The notes: generated by a model not told the origin, from the letters alone. A stretch of DNA of 13,985 nt from JAQVWU01 sp964628455 (GCA_964628455.1 CAZVPD010000103.1:1-13985), one strand, 5' to 3'; counted from the first letter of the stretch, positions 1 to 7,069 are shown. Numbers and translations: made by a program.

Positions 1-2
1 CG

Positions 3-119
3 TCTGGCGTTGATTCTTTGCGCTTTTTTTCACCTTGTGATGGAATTATTTTCCACTATCACTTCAAAGCAAAAAATCAGGTTTGTTCAGTAGACATTAA
101 ATATAAAAACAGACGATGA
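3..119 (+). CDS. C-terminal tail of an upstream gene (partial)
   Basis: A reading frame is open from the left edge to a TGA at 117-119 and would encode the last 38 residues of a protein beginning before the window. The tail is mixed polar and aromatic (it includes FFSPCDGIIFHYHF and ends DIKYKNRR), which looks more protein-like than the competing frame starting at base 1, which stops at 91-93. It ends only 12 bases before the HNH endonuclease start on the same strand, so it may be an earlier gene of the same module. No family can be assigned from so short a tail, and it could be chance. Confidence 0.35.
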   Translation, partial: SGVDSLRFFSPCDGIIFHYHFKAKNQVCSVDIKYKNRR

Positions 120-131
120 ATGTGATAAATT

Positions 132-830
132 ATGCTTTTAGAATATTTTAATCAATATATGAAGATAACGCGAAGTATATCCGACAGTACTGCGAAACAT
201 TATATAACGGGAATCAATACAATCAATGCGCTTTTGTTAAAATACAATTGTTCCGTGAAAAACGTATTTGACATCGAAAGTATTGAAGAATTAATAATAA
301 TCAAGAATTTTATCCTCACCAATGAAGAATTTATCACAAAAGATACTGTTGGAAACAGAATGTATAGTGCGGCTTTCAATCATTTTTTCCGGTTTGCATG
401 CGAAGACAAACAATTTTATCATGATAATCTCTCAAAAATGGATATTGCCGTTGATAGACCGCAAAAGGTGAACTATACGCATGCGTTTTGGAAAAGAAAT
501 CAGATTATTGTGGATCAGGTCATTGAAGGAGCGAAACACAGCTGCGAATATAATAATAATCATATTACGTTTACAGCCGAATCCACGGGGAAACAATTTA
601 TGGAGGGACATCATTTGATACCGTTAAAACATCAATGTGAATTTAATAACGGAATTGATGTCTACGCGAATATCGTCTGTCTATGCCCGATATGCCACCG
701 GCTTATACATTACGGAATATTCAAAGAAAAACAATATATACTCGATAAATTATACTCGGAAAGAAAAGATCGGATGATTAACAGCGGTATCGATATTTCA
801 CGGAACGATTTTATAGAATTAATCGTTTAA
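132..830 (+). CDS. HNH endonuclease (McrA-like HNH fold, probable restriction nuclease)
   Basis: This 232-residue protein has a C-terminal HNH nuclease domain at about residues 135-195. Visible signature: E158-G-H160-H161-L-I-P-L, then N180-I-V, then C183-L-C185-P-I-C188-H189 with H193 following. This is the HHxxPL...N...CPxCHxxxH pattern of HNH enzymes, with C185/C188 as likely structural zinc ligands. The first CxxC knuckle seen in many relatives is degraded to C138-E-Y-N. Residues 1-95 are helical and polar (SDSTAKHYITGINTIN region), as expected of a DNA-binding or target-recognition part. The DNA is strongly AT-rich compared with genes from 1502 onward, suggesting transfer. The start has no good ribosome binding site, so translation may be coupled to the gene ending at 119. 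The next gene follows after 30 bases. The nuclease fold is secure; a role in restricting modified DNA is inferred. Confidence 0.85.
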   Translation: MLLEYFNQYMKITRSISDSTAKHYITGINTINALLLKYNCSVKNVFDIESIEELIIIKNFILTNEEFITKDTVGNRMYSAAFNHFFRFACEDKQFYHDNLSKMDIAVDRPQKVNYTHAFWKRNQIIVDQVIEGAKHSCEYNNNHITFTAESTGKQFMEGHHLIPLKHQCEFNNGIDVYANIVCLCPICHRLIHYGIFKEKQYILDKLYSERKDRMINSGIDISRNDFIELIV

Positions 831-860
831 CTTTATTGTTATAAGACAACGGGTGATGTT

Positions 861-1478
861 ATGCAGATACTTTTCTGTAAAATTTCCTGTATGAAATACT
901 ACAGGGGAGCAAGTGAAAACGACGTTCCTTATAATGGAGGAAGTTTTGTCGATGAAAACGGATATGGGCATGAAGAATATAATTTCGCTCCCGTGGAATT
1001 TGCCGACGGTAAAGTATACTGTCTCGGCTTTGTCGAAACCAAATCACACTCCGGATCCGAGAGCAATGACCTGCATATAGAAAAGATATCCGGATGCGAA
1101 CTCCTAAAAAACGAGGAATCCGTTAACGGTGTTCTGGTGGTCTGGTGCGCGACGACCGACCTTAACGAGACGTCGGTCGTGGGCTGGTATAAAAACGCGG
1201 CGGTTTACCGCCGGTATCGTGATATGGAATTTAACAGCGGTTATATTCAGTCTTACAATATTCTGGCGTTCAAAGACGATTGCGTTCTGCTCCCGCGGGG
1301 AGAGCGTCACAGGCATATATGGGCTGTACCGGTCTCGAGGAAAAGGGGATTCGGATTCGGGCAGTCGATGCTCTGGTACGCGTCGGAAGCAAATGCGAAA
1401 AAATATCTGTCGGATCTTTCCCGTTCCATCGAAGGATATGACGGTGAAAACATGATCGACGCGGATATCTCCGAATAA
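861..1478 (+). CDS. Conserved protein, possible modified-DNA reader partner of the HNH nuclease
   Basis: A 205-residue protein that I cannot assign to a named family. It starts MQILFCKISCMKYYRG and has the look of a compact beta-rich domain: residues 36-60 (YGHEEYNF, then GKVYCLGFVET), 92-97 (LVVWCA), 106-117 (VVGWYKNAAVYR), and a C-terminal stretch around 163-190 (GFGFGQSMLWYASEANAKKYL). The alternation of VVWCA and VVGWYKN strands resembles PUA/EVE-like beta barrels that read modified bases, but this is resemblance only. It lies 30 bases after the HNH gene on the same strand and shares an intermediate AT bias, so the two probably form one transcription unit. The ATG at 861 has only a weak GGTGAT upstream. 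No signal peptide or membrane segment is seen. It could equally be a regulator or immunity-type protein. Confidence 0.6.
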   Translation: MQILFCKISCMKYYRGASENDVPYNGGSFVDENGYGHEEYNFAPVEFADGKVYCLGFVETKSHSGSESNDLHIEKISGCELLKNEESVNGVLVVWCATTDLNETSVVGWYKNAAVYRRYRDMEFNSGYIQSYNILAFKDDCVLLPRGERHRHIWAVPVSRKRGFGFGQSMLWYASEANAKKYLSDLSRSIEGYDGENMIDADISE

Positions 1479-1501
1479 CGGATAAGCGGAAAGATAAAAC
1501 C

Positions 1502-2014
1502 TTACTCCTCCGCCCCCGCTTCATGCCGCATCAGATAATCGTGTTCCTGCCGGATCAGTTCGATGACCGCGCCGGCGTCGGCGGGGGTAAGGACCGGGAC
1601 CTCGAGCGCGTAGGCGCCGCAGTGCGTTCCGGTACTGCCGTCCGGAAGGGTGCACGTGTAGATGTGCGTCCCGGGTTCGCCGCGGCAGAAGGAGCAGAGG
1701 CCGTCCGGGCAGCGGGGGGCGCGGGTCGGGTATTTCAGGACGGCTTCCCTGACGACCGCGTCGAATTTCTCGGGAACTCCCCTGCAGGCGGAGAAGCGCA
1801 GGGCGAGGTACGGCGTCTCGTTCTTCTTAAAGCCGGTTTTGGCGATCTGCTTGTTGTGCAGGCTGTGTTTGTATACAAGATACGACCGCTCTTTCCGGGG
1901 GCGGCAGCCGAGTCCGGCCAGCGCCGCCGTGATCTCCGCGAAAAGCGGTCTCTCATCCTCGCCGAGTGCCGATAAAAACGAAGCGGTCAGTTCTTCCTGC
2001 CTTTTTGTTTTCAT
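1502..2014 (-). CDS. Conserved Cys-rich protein of unknown function
   Basis: A 170-residue soluble protein with no function I can name. It has a helical N-terminal part, a central conserved-looking stretch (residues 47-77, YLVYKHSLHNKQIAKTGF followed by PYLALRFSAC), and a Cys-rich C-terminal part: C102-x4-C107-x2-C110, then C121 and H131-C132 in the phrase THCGAYALEVP. The spacing suggests a zinc or iron-sulfur site. The start at 2014 has AAGGACGG about a dozen bases upstream. It runs convergently into the preceding gene with only 23 bases between them and diverges from the isomerase gene. Base composition is GC-rich like the rest of the chromosome, so the boundary of the AT-rich island falls just before it. 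Confidence 0.7.
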   Translation of the reverse strand: MKTKRQEELTASFLSALGEDERPLFAEITAALAGLGCRPRKERSYLVYKHSLHNKQIAKTGFKKNETPYLALRFSACRGVPEKFDAVVREAVLKYPTRAPRCPDGLCSFCRGEPGTHIYTCTLPDGSTGTHCGAYALEVPVLTPADAGAVIELIRQEHDYLMRHEAGAEE

Positions 2015-2066
2015 GGGATTTTTTCCGTCCTTGTTTTAAATTTTATCAGCCGAAAGGGGCACCGCC

Positions 2067-2924
2067 ATGAACAATCCCGTCATTATGCACATCAACTATT
2101 TCGAGCAGGGGCAGACGCTCGGTTACACCGTCCGAAGGGCCGTGGAGCTCGGGTTTGACGGCATCGAATTCCGCAGGTCGCGCGAGATCCCGGGCGAGGA
2201 TGCCGAAGGCTATCTCGAGGAGGTCGGGCGCTGCTGCGCGGAATACGGCCTGAAGCACATCCTGTTCGGGAGCCCGGGCATCGGCGTCATGACGCGGGAC
2301 AGAAATGTCCGGCGCGCCGAGGTCGACGGCTACAAGCGCTTTCTCGAACTCGCGGACAGGCGCGTGAAGCTCTCGGTCGTCAACTTCATGACCGGCTGGC
2401 TCTCGAAGCCGGGCGAACCGCACTGGGAGTACGAGAAGCACGGCTCGGGCTGCGCGGAGGATGAACACTGGGAGGCCGCCGCGAAGGCCTGCCGCGAGCT
2501 CGCGGATTTCGCGCCGCACGTCCGCTTCGCCTTCGAGACGCACATGGGCTATCTCCACGACCTGGCGGGTACGGCGAAAAAGCTCTGCGACCTGATCGGC
2601 AGGCCGAACTTCGGCATCAACCTCGACTACGGCAACACCGTCTACTTCGCCCCTTCGGCGGTGAAGCCGCTCGCGGAATCGATCGCCGAATGCGGGGACA
2701 GGCTGTTCTACACGCACCTCAAGAACTCGGTGCCCGGCTCTCCCCGCCGCGCCCCCGTCTCGCTGGCCGAGGGGGACATCAACCACCGCGAATATATGAA
2801 GCTGCTCGCGGCTTCGGGCTTCGGCGGCCCTGTCGGCATCGAGGCGCCCCGCGCGGGCGACCGCGAATGGTTCGCCGCGGAGGACCTTCGGTACATCCGC
2901 TCGGTCATGGCCGGCATAGAATGA
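2067..2924 (+). CDS. Sugar phosphate isomerase/epimerase (AP-endonuclease-2-type TIM barrel)
   Basis: A 285-residue cytoplasmic TIM-barrel enzyme of the xylose isomerase-like/AP endonuclease 2 superfamily. Landmarks in order: AVELGFDGIEFRR at 25-37 (beta-2 with E34), FAFETHM at 154-160 (E157, H159), GINLDYGN at 183-190 (D187), FYTHLKN at 214-220 (H217), and VGIEAP at 256-261 (E259). These acidic and His residues are in the positions that bind the divalent metal in the family. Length matches the usual 270-300. The ATG at 2067 follows AAAGGGGC with good spacing. The exact sugar substrate cannot be read from the sequence. Neighbours (a creatininase-family hydrolase and a beta-helix protein about 1.7 kb downstream) hint at carbohydrate use, but they are in separate transcription units. 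Confidence 0.85.
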   Translation: MNNPVIMHINYFEQGQTLGYTVRRAVELGFDGIEFRRSREIPGEDAEGYLEEVGRCCAEYGLKHILFGSPGIGVMTRDRNVRRAEVDGYKRFLELADRRVKLSVVNFMTGWLSKPGEPHWEYEKHGSGCAEDEHWEAAAKACRELADFAPHVRFAFETHMGYLHDLAGTAKKLCDLIGRPNFGINLDYGNTVYFAPSAVKPLAESIAECGDRLFYTHLKNSVPGSPRRAPVSLAEGDINHREYMKLLAASGFGGPVGIEAPRAGDREWFAAEDLRYIRSVMAGIE

Positions 2925-2945
2925 TCACGGCAGGGCTCTTTATTC

Positions 2946-2974
2946 TTGACAGGTCCGGGAAAATGTGATACAAT
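2946..2974 (+). promoter_or_regulatory. Consensus sigma-A promoter for PII-like/antiporter operon
   Basis: TTGACA at 2946-2951 and TACAAT at 2969-2974 are separated by exactly 17 bases. Transcription would begin near 2981, giving a leader of about 25 bases that contains AAGGAG at 2990-2995 before the ATG at 3006. This promoter also rules out an upstream in-frame ATG at 2946. Confidence 0.85.
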
Positions 2975-2981
2975 CACATTT
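2961..2981. promoter_or_regulatory. Perfect palindromic operator over the -10 box (AAATGTGA-N5-TCACATTT)
   Basis: Arms at 2961-2968 and 2974-2981 are perfect inverted repeats of 8 bases around TACAA. The half-site TGTGA matches the CRP/FNR-family half-site, but the centre is 5 bases rather than the usual 6. It covers the -10 element completely, so a bound protein would most likely repress. No regulator of this type is encoded in the window. Confidence 0.7.
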
Positions 2982-3005
2982 ATGTGTGAAAGGAGCTGTA
3001 AATAT

Positions 3006-3338
3006 ATGATGTATTTTGTTGTAACTCTCGATGACAGTGAACAGTTTTTACAAATACTCTCGGGTTTGAAAAACCACGGCATGAACGGGATCGTGATGCC
3101 GTCGACGAGTCTCAAGCATGCTCTGCTCCGGTCGAATGTCGATGAGGTGCCGATCTTCGGGAAATTAAGCAATCTGGTCAAAAGCGAGTTCGAGATGAGC
3201 CATACCCTGATGATGCTGATCCCCGACGAAAAGCTGGAAGAGGCGAAAACCACGGTGCGCGGCATCGTGAAGGACCTGCGCAAAAAAGGGATCATGTTCG
3301 CGATGCCGGTATCTTTCTGGGAAGGACTCGATTATTAA
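3006..3338 (+). CDS. PII-like small regulatory protein linked to a CPA2 antiporter
   Basis: A 110-residue protein whose size and beta-alpha-beta-beta-alpha-beta pattern fit a PII-like (GlnB/ferredoxin-like) fold: MMYFVVTLDDSEQFLQILSG opens with a strand then a helix, GMNGIVMP (25-32) is a second strand, EMSHTLMMLIP (63-73) a third, EKLEEAKTTVRGIVKDL a second helix, and GIMFAMPV (95-102) a last strand. The classic T-loop tyrosine of GlnB is not evident, so it belongs to a divergent PII-like group. Such proteins are known to trimerise, bind small ligands, and often sit beside and control a transporter. The start at 3006 is chosen from AAGGAG at 2990-2995 (10-base spacing) and the promoter upstream; ATG 3009 is a possible alternative. 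The stop is 3 bases before the antiporter start, so translation is probably coupled. Confidence 0.7.
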   Translation: MMYFVVTLDDSEQFLQILSGLKNHGMNGIVMPSTSLKHALLRSNVDEVPIFGKLSNLVKSEFEMSHTLMMLIPDEKLEEAKTTVRGIVKDLRKKGIMFAMPVSFWEGLDY

Positions 3339-3341
3339 TCT

Positions 3342-4556
3342 ATGGAACTGGTTGTCTATATCATCTTCGCCATGCTGGGCGGACTTATTCTGTCCCGTGT
3401 CGTCAAACTCGTCAATGTCCCCAATGTGACCGGGTACCTGATCGCCGGTCTGCTGCTCGGTCCGTTTTTTCTCAACCTGATCAAAACGGAGGATCATCAG
3501 GCGCTGTCCGTGATCACCGCGATCGCGCTCGGGTTCATCGCTTTTTCGATAGGGAGCGAATTCAAGATCTCCAACCTGAAACAGATCGGCAGCAAGGTGC
3601 TGATCATCACGGTCGTACAGGCCTTCGCGGCGGTCTTCTTCGTCATGGCGGCCCTGTTTGTCGTCCGGCTGGTCTCGCCGTCCCTGGTGAATGTTCCCGT
3701 GATCCTTCTGCTCGGTGCCATCGCCGCGGCCACCGCCCCCGCCGCGACGCTGATGGTGGTTCGTCAGTACAAGGCGAAAGGCCCTCTGACCGATACGCTG
3801 CTGCCGGTCGTCGCGGGCGACGACGCCGTCGGGCTCTTTATTTTCTCGCTCTGCATCACCCTCGCAAGGGTGTTCATGACGGGAAATCAAATCACTTTTT
3901 CCAGCATCATACTGGAACCGCTGCGGGAGATAGGCCTGTCGCTTCTTACGGGTGCTGTCATAGGCGCGGTCCTGGTGTTGAGCATGAAGCTGTTCATGTC
4001 CCGCGCCAACCGGCTGAGCCTGATGGTCGTGTCGGTGTTTTCGTGCGTCGTGCTGTCCGAAAGATTCGGATTGTCGCCTCTGCTGACATGCATGATGCTG
4101 GGCGCTGTTTTTGCGAATATGCGCAGCGACGCGCATGTCATCCTCGAGGGCTGCGACCGCTGGACCCCGCCGGTCTTCATGCTGTTTTTTGTGATCTCGG
4201 GCACCGAACTGGATCTGAAAATACTCCCCCTGGTCGGCGTCATTGGCATCGTCTATATCGTCAGCCGCTCGGCCGGCAAATATCTGGGCTGCTTCATGGG
4301 GGCTAAGCTAGTGCGTGCGGAGCCGAACATCACGAAATACCTGGGCGTCGCGATGCTGCCCCAGGCCGGCGTCGCGATCGGCATGGCGCAGATGATCGCC
4401 GCCGACCCCGGCTTAACGGAAATAGCCCCTCAGATCGTCACCGTGGTCCTGAGCGCCACGCTGATCTACGAGATGGTCGGTCCTCTGCTGACGAAAATGG
4501 CGCTGACGAAAGCCGGAGAGATCGAAAAAAAGCCTGCTGTGCCCCATACCCCGTGA
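3342..4556 (+). CDS. CPA2-family cation/proton antiporter (Kef/Na+:H+ exchanger type)
   Basis: A 404-residue inner-membrane protein with about a dozen hydrophobic segments running almost end to end. CPA2 landmarks are visible: VPNVTGYLIAGLLLGP (26-41), LGFIAFSIGSEF (63-74), the unwound-helix motif TAPAAT (131-136), the ion-binding pair G159-D160-D161 at 159-161 followed by AVGLFIFSL, and a late LPQAGVAIGMAQM (339-351). The double aspartate is typical of electrogenic family members. There is no C-terminal TrkA-N/RCK nucleotide-binding domain; the protein stops about 20 residues after its last helix. The separately encoded PII-like protein just upstream could supply the missing regulation. The start follows GGAAGGA near 3319-3325 inside the preceding gene. 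The transported ion (Na+ or K+) cannot be decided. Confidence 0.9.
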   Translation: MELVVYIIFAMLGGLILSRVVKLVNVPNVTGYLIAGLLLGPFFLNLIKTEDHQALSVITAIALGFIAFSIGSEFKISNLKQIGSKVLIITVVQAFAAVFFVMAALFVVRLVSPSLVNVPVILLLGAIAAATAPAATLMVVRQYKAKGPLTDTLLPVVAGDDAVGLFIFSLCITLARVFMTGNQITFSSIILEPLREIGLSLLTGAVIGAVLVLSMKLFMSRANRLSLMVVSVFSCVVLSERFGLSPLLTCMMLGAVFANMRSDAHVILEGCDRWTPPVFMLFFVISGTELDLKILPLVGVIGIVYIVSRSAGKYLGCFMGAKLVRAEPNITKYLGVAMLPQAGVAIGMAQMIAADPGLTEIAPQIVTVVLSATLIYEMVGPLLTKMALTKAGEIEKKPAVPHTP

Positions 4557-4592
4557 CAAAGGCTGCGGCCGGCACAGGATCATCACAGCAGG
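4533..4592. repeat. Inverted repeat at a convergent gene junction
   Basis: CCTGCTGTG at 4533-4541 and CACAGCAGG at 4584-4592 are perfect 9-base inverted copies separated by 42 bases. They span the tail of the antiporter gene and the tail of the oppositely oriented creatininase-family gene. It might act as a loose bidirectional transcription end, but there is no flanking T-run, so this is weak. Confidence 0.3.
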
Positions 4593-5293
4593 GCCCTGAT
4601 CTTTGCGGCGATCGTCGCCGCCATGGCGTCGAGGGCCCTGTTTCCCGTTTCGGGGTCCGAAGCGAAGACGCTGTCGTCCCAGGTCCAGCTGCCGCTCTCT
4701 TTGTAGTAGTCGTTCGGGGGATCGGTATAGATCTTCATTGGGGCGGGCGTCTTCGCGAGCCGGTTCATGTCCGTGAGGGCCGGGTCGACGGCCAGCATCA
4801 TCGACGTCTCCCAGAAACCCGCGTGGTCCGCCGGGGAGCGGCCGTCCACCAGCGTGTCCTCGTATTCGGGCATGGCGAGGATGCGCACGTCGGGATGCTC
4901 CCTTTCGAAGTTCGCGGCAACCTTTTTGATGAAATCGACCTGGCAGCCGCCGTAATGGCCTGTGATCAGGGCGATGACTTTGCCGCCCGCTTTCCTTAGC
5001 TGGCCGAAAAGTTCCGTGAAGAGGATATGTAGGCAGCCTTCGGAATAGGTGAGCGTGCCCGTGTAGCTCGAAAAGCCGGGCCTGCCGTAGTAGTTCGGCG
5101 GGAGCACGATGCCGCCCCCGAGCCGTTTTGCCGCCCTGAGGCAGATCTCTGTTACCTTAAGGGTGTCGAGTCCGAGCGGGTTGTGGTCGCCGTGCCATTC
5201 GAGCAGCCCGGTCGGGATGATGAACAGCGGCATTTCGGCAAGGGCGCCGAGAAACTCGTGCGGGAGCATTTCCTCATACCTGAATTTTTTCAT
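4583..5293 (-). CDS. Creatininase-family amidohydrolase
   Basis: A 236-residue metal-dependent hydrolase of the creatininase (creatinine amidohydrolase/MftE-like) family. Metal-binding signatures: E32-W-H34-G-D36-H37-N-P-L-G-L-D43 near the N-terminus, TGH113YGG (usual form GHGGN), and H157-A-G-F-W-E162-T-S-M-M-L. Length matches the family (about 240). The GHYGG version lacks the usual Asn, so the substrate may not be creatinine; the family also contains enzymes acting on formamides and peptides. The start at 5293 has AAAGGACGG upstream. It is divergent from the beta-helix gene with only 41 bases between start codons, suggesting shared control. It is convergent with the antiporter gene. Confidence 0.85.
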   Translation of the reverse strand: MKKFRYEEMLPHEFLGALAEMPLFIIPTGLLEWHGDHNPLGLDTLKVTEICLRAAKRLGGGIVLPPNYYGRPGFSSYTGTLTYSEGCLHILFTELFGQLRKAGGKVIALITGHYGGCQVDFIKKVAANFEREHPDVRILAMPEYEDTLVDGRSPADHAGFWETSMMLAVDPALTDMNRLAKTPAPMKIYTDPPNDYYKESGSWTWDDSVFASDPETGNRALDAMAATIAAKIRALL

Positions 5294-5334
5294 GGTTGAC
5301 CGTCCTTTATAGTTGTTGATCGGAGGAGTGTAGG

Positions 5335-6585
5335 ATGGCAGGGAATATTTATTATATCGACCCCGCGTCGGGAGACGACGCGAACGGCGGCCTCGACCCC
5401 GCGCGGCCGCTTAAGACCCATCGGGGCAGAAGTTTCGGCCCCGGCGACACGGTCTTATTCAGACGCGGGAGCGTCTTCCGCTGCGCGCTCAACGCCTGCA
5501 GCGGCGAAGAGGGCGCGCCCGTGACCTACGGCGCTTACGGCGAAGGGGCGAGGCCCGCTTTCCTCGGCTCCGTCCCGGCGGACGGCTGGACCGGAGAGGC
5601 GCCGTCTTTGTGGCGCTGCGAAAAGAACTTCGGCAGCGAGGTGTGCAATCTGATCTTTGACGGCATGACCTGCGGCGTCCTTCGCCGGAGCAGGGAGGAC
5701 CTGCGCCGTCAGGGCGACTGGCATTACACCGCCGCAGGGAGCGCCTCCGCGGGCGGAAACGGCGCCGGGGGGACGCTGTACCTCTTTTCGGACGCCGATC
5801 CCTCCGTCTTTTACCGCAGCGTCGAATGCGCTCTGTGGGGGGAGCGCCGCATCGCCTCGGGCAGGAGCCACATCGTCTTCCGGGACCTGAGCTTCCGCAA
5901 CTCCGGTGTGCACGGCTACCAGGAGTTCGGTCCGCGGGACGTGCGCATCACGGACTGCGACTTCCGCTTCATCGGCGGCGCCGTCTGGGACCGCGAACGC
6001 TTCATCCGCTTCGGCAACGCCGTCGAGCTGTGGGACGGCGCGGAGGATGTGACCGTCGGCCGCTGCGTGTTCGACGTCGTCTACGACGCCGGGGTCACGC
6101 ATCAGGGCGGCGGGACGGCGCATATCCCTCGGCTCGTGTATTTCAGGGAGAACTTTTTTCTCAACTGCGGATTCGCCGCCTACGAGAGCCGCGAACCCGC
6201 GTCCGAAGTATACTTCGAAGACAACGTCTGCCTCGTCGACAGGGGCGGATTCGGCCTGCAGGGGGAGGAACCCGTGCGGCCGTCGGAGATCTGGCCTCAG
6301 CCGGCCGGACACCACGTCATCATCTGGCGCATCGGACCCGGCACGCAGCCGGGACCGGTGTATATACGCCGTAACCGCTTCGGCGAAACGCCGTGGGGCA
6401 CGGCGGTCTATTCGGTCATCAGCCCCGAAGACGAGGAGAAGTTCGTCTTCGAGGGCAACGTCTACCGGCCGGCGAAGGGCGCCCTGTTCTTTTTCGGCGG
6501 AAAGACGTGGCTGCCCTCGGATTTCGTCCGCTGGCAGAACGAATGCGGCCGGGACGTGCGCGGCGCGCTCGGACCTGACGGCTGA
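5335..6585 (+). CDS. Right-handed parallel beta-helix protein (pectate lyase/glycosidase-like)
   Basis: A 416-residue protein. The start MAGNIYYIDPASGDDANGGL with a following RPLKT and GDTVLFRRG is the typical opening of parallel beta-helix carbohydrate-active proteins (the DUF1565/pectate-lyase-like superfamily). After it come repeated short strands with V/I-x-F/V-x-D/N-x-x-F turns: HIVFRDLSFRNSG, DVRITDCDFRFIGG, DVTVGRCVFD, VYFRENFFLNCG, VYFEDNVCL, YIRRNRFG, FVFEGNVY, one coil every 20-30 residues. No signal peptide is present, so it is either cytoplasmic or exported by another route. The start is set by GGAGGAG at 5322-5328. A role in polysaccharide or glycoside breakdown is inferred; no catalytic residue can be assigned. 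Confidence 0.75.
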   Translation: MAGNIYYIDPASGDDANGGLDPARPLKTHRGRSFGPGDTVLFRRGSVFRCALNACSGEEGAPVTYGAYGEGARPAFLGSVPADGWTGEAPSLWRCEKNFGSEVCNLIFDGMTCGVLRRSREDLRRQGDWHYTAAGSASAGGNGAGGTLYLFSDADPSVFYRSVECALWGERRIASGRSHIVFRDLSFRNSGVHGYQEFGPRDVRITDCDFRFIGGAVWDRERFIRFGNAVELWDGAEDVTVGRCVFDVVYDAGVTHQGGGTAHIPRLVYFRENFFLNCGFAAYESREPASEVYFEDNVCLVDRGGFGLQGEEPVRPSEIWPQPAGHHVIIWRIGPGTQPGPVYIRRNRFGETPWGTAVYSVISPEDEEKFVFEGNVYRPAKGALFFFGGKTWLPSDFVRWQNECGRDVRGALGPDG

Positions 6586-6768
6586 CAGAACCGGGGAAGG
6601 AATGTCATCGGCCGCGCCCGTCACGCCGGGTCGGACCCGTGACCGCACGCAGACGGATAAAACACGGCTCCGGATGGATTTTCCGGCATCGTGCTCCGCG
6701 CCGTGTCAACAGTTTCGGACTTCGGGGTCAAAAACTTTCTGTTTTTCGGAATTCCGGACACGAAAGTC

Positions 6769-6798
6769 AAAAAAACGCCGCCGGAAAGCGGGGGGCGC
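6769..6798 (-). terminator. Probable terminator of the XRE/membrane-protein operon
   Basis: Read on the minus strand, a GC-rich stretch able to fold through CGCC/GGCG or CCGC/GCGG pairing is followed by seven T (A-run at 6769-6775 on the plus strand). It lies about 30-60 bases after the XRE stop. The stem is short and ambiguous. The rest of 6586-6826, between the beta-helix and XRE genes, shows no convincing gene. Confidence 0.45.
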
Positions 6799-6826
6799 CG
6801 TCCTGCGGGAAGCGTGCTTTGTGATT

Positions 6827-7069
6827 TCAGGGCTTCGTACTCTCCGCCTGTTTTTTCGGTCTGTATTCAAACACGTCGCCGATGCCGACGCCGAAGGCGC
6901 CGGCGATGCGGAACGCGAGTTCGAGCGACGGCGCGTATTTGCCCGCCTCGAGGGCGATGACCGTCTGCCTCGACGCGCCGATCTTTTCGGCGAGCTGCTG
7001 CTGCGTCATTTCGCCTGCGAAGAAGCGCAGGCGGCGGATGCTGTTCGAGATCGCCGTATTCTCAGTCAT
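6827..7069 (-). CDS. XRE-family helix-turn-helix transcriptional regulator
   Basis: An 80-residue single-domain DNA-binding protein. The HTH runs over about residues 9-65: ISNSIRRLR, then MTQQQLAEKIGASRQTVIALEAGKYAPSLELAFRIAGAFGVGIGDVF, an almost textbook XRE (Cro/C1-type) sequence with recognition helix SRQTVIALE. The basic tail (RPKKQ) has no sensor domain. It overlaps the end of the upstream membrane-protein gene by 8 bases, so the two are translationally coupled. In Firmicutes such short XRE regulators with an adjacent small membrane protein are common. It likely binds its own promoter near 7615-7625. Confidence 0.93.
   Translation of the reverse strand: MTENTAISNSIRRLRFFAGEMTQQQLAEKIGASRQTVIALEAGKYAPSLELAFRIAGAFGVGIGDVFEYRPKKQAESTKP

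Noticed and set aside
3165..4136. A 323-codon minus-strand frame opposite the antiporter, His/Asp/Arg/Gln-rich
   Set aside because: Antisense of hydrophobic codons produces exactly such a polar composition; the sense product is a recognisable membrane antiporter.
5294..5334. TATAAA at 5308-5313 as a promoter for the creatininase-family gene
   Set aside because: The transcript would start inside the ribosome binding site; no matching -35 is seen.
5455..6648. A 397-codon open frame on the minus strand opposite the beta-helix gene
   Set aside because: Antisense shadow in GC-rich DNA; the sense frame has GGAGGAG, a good start and beta-helix repeats.
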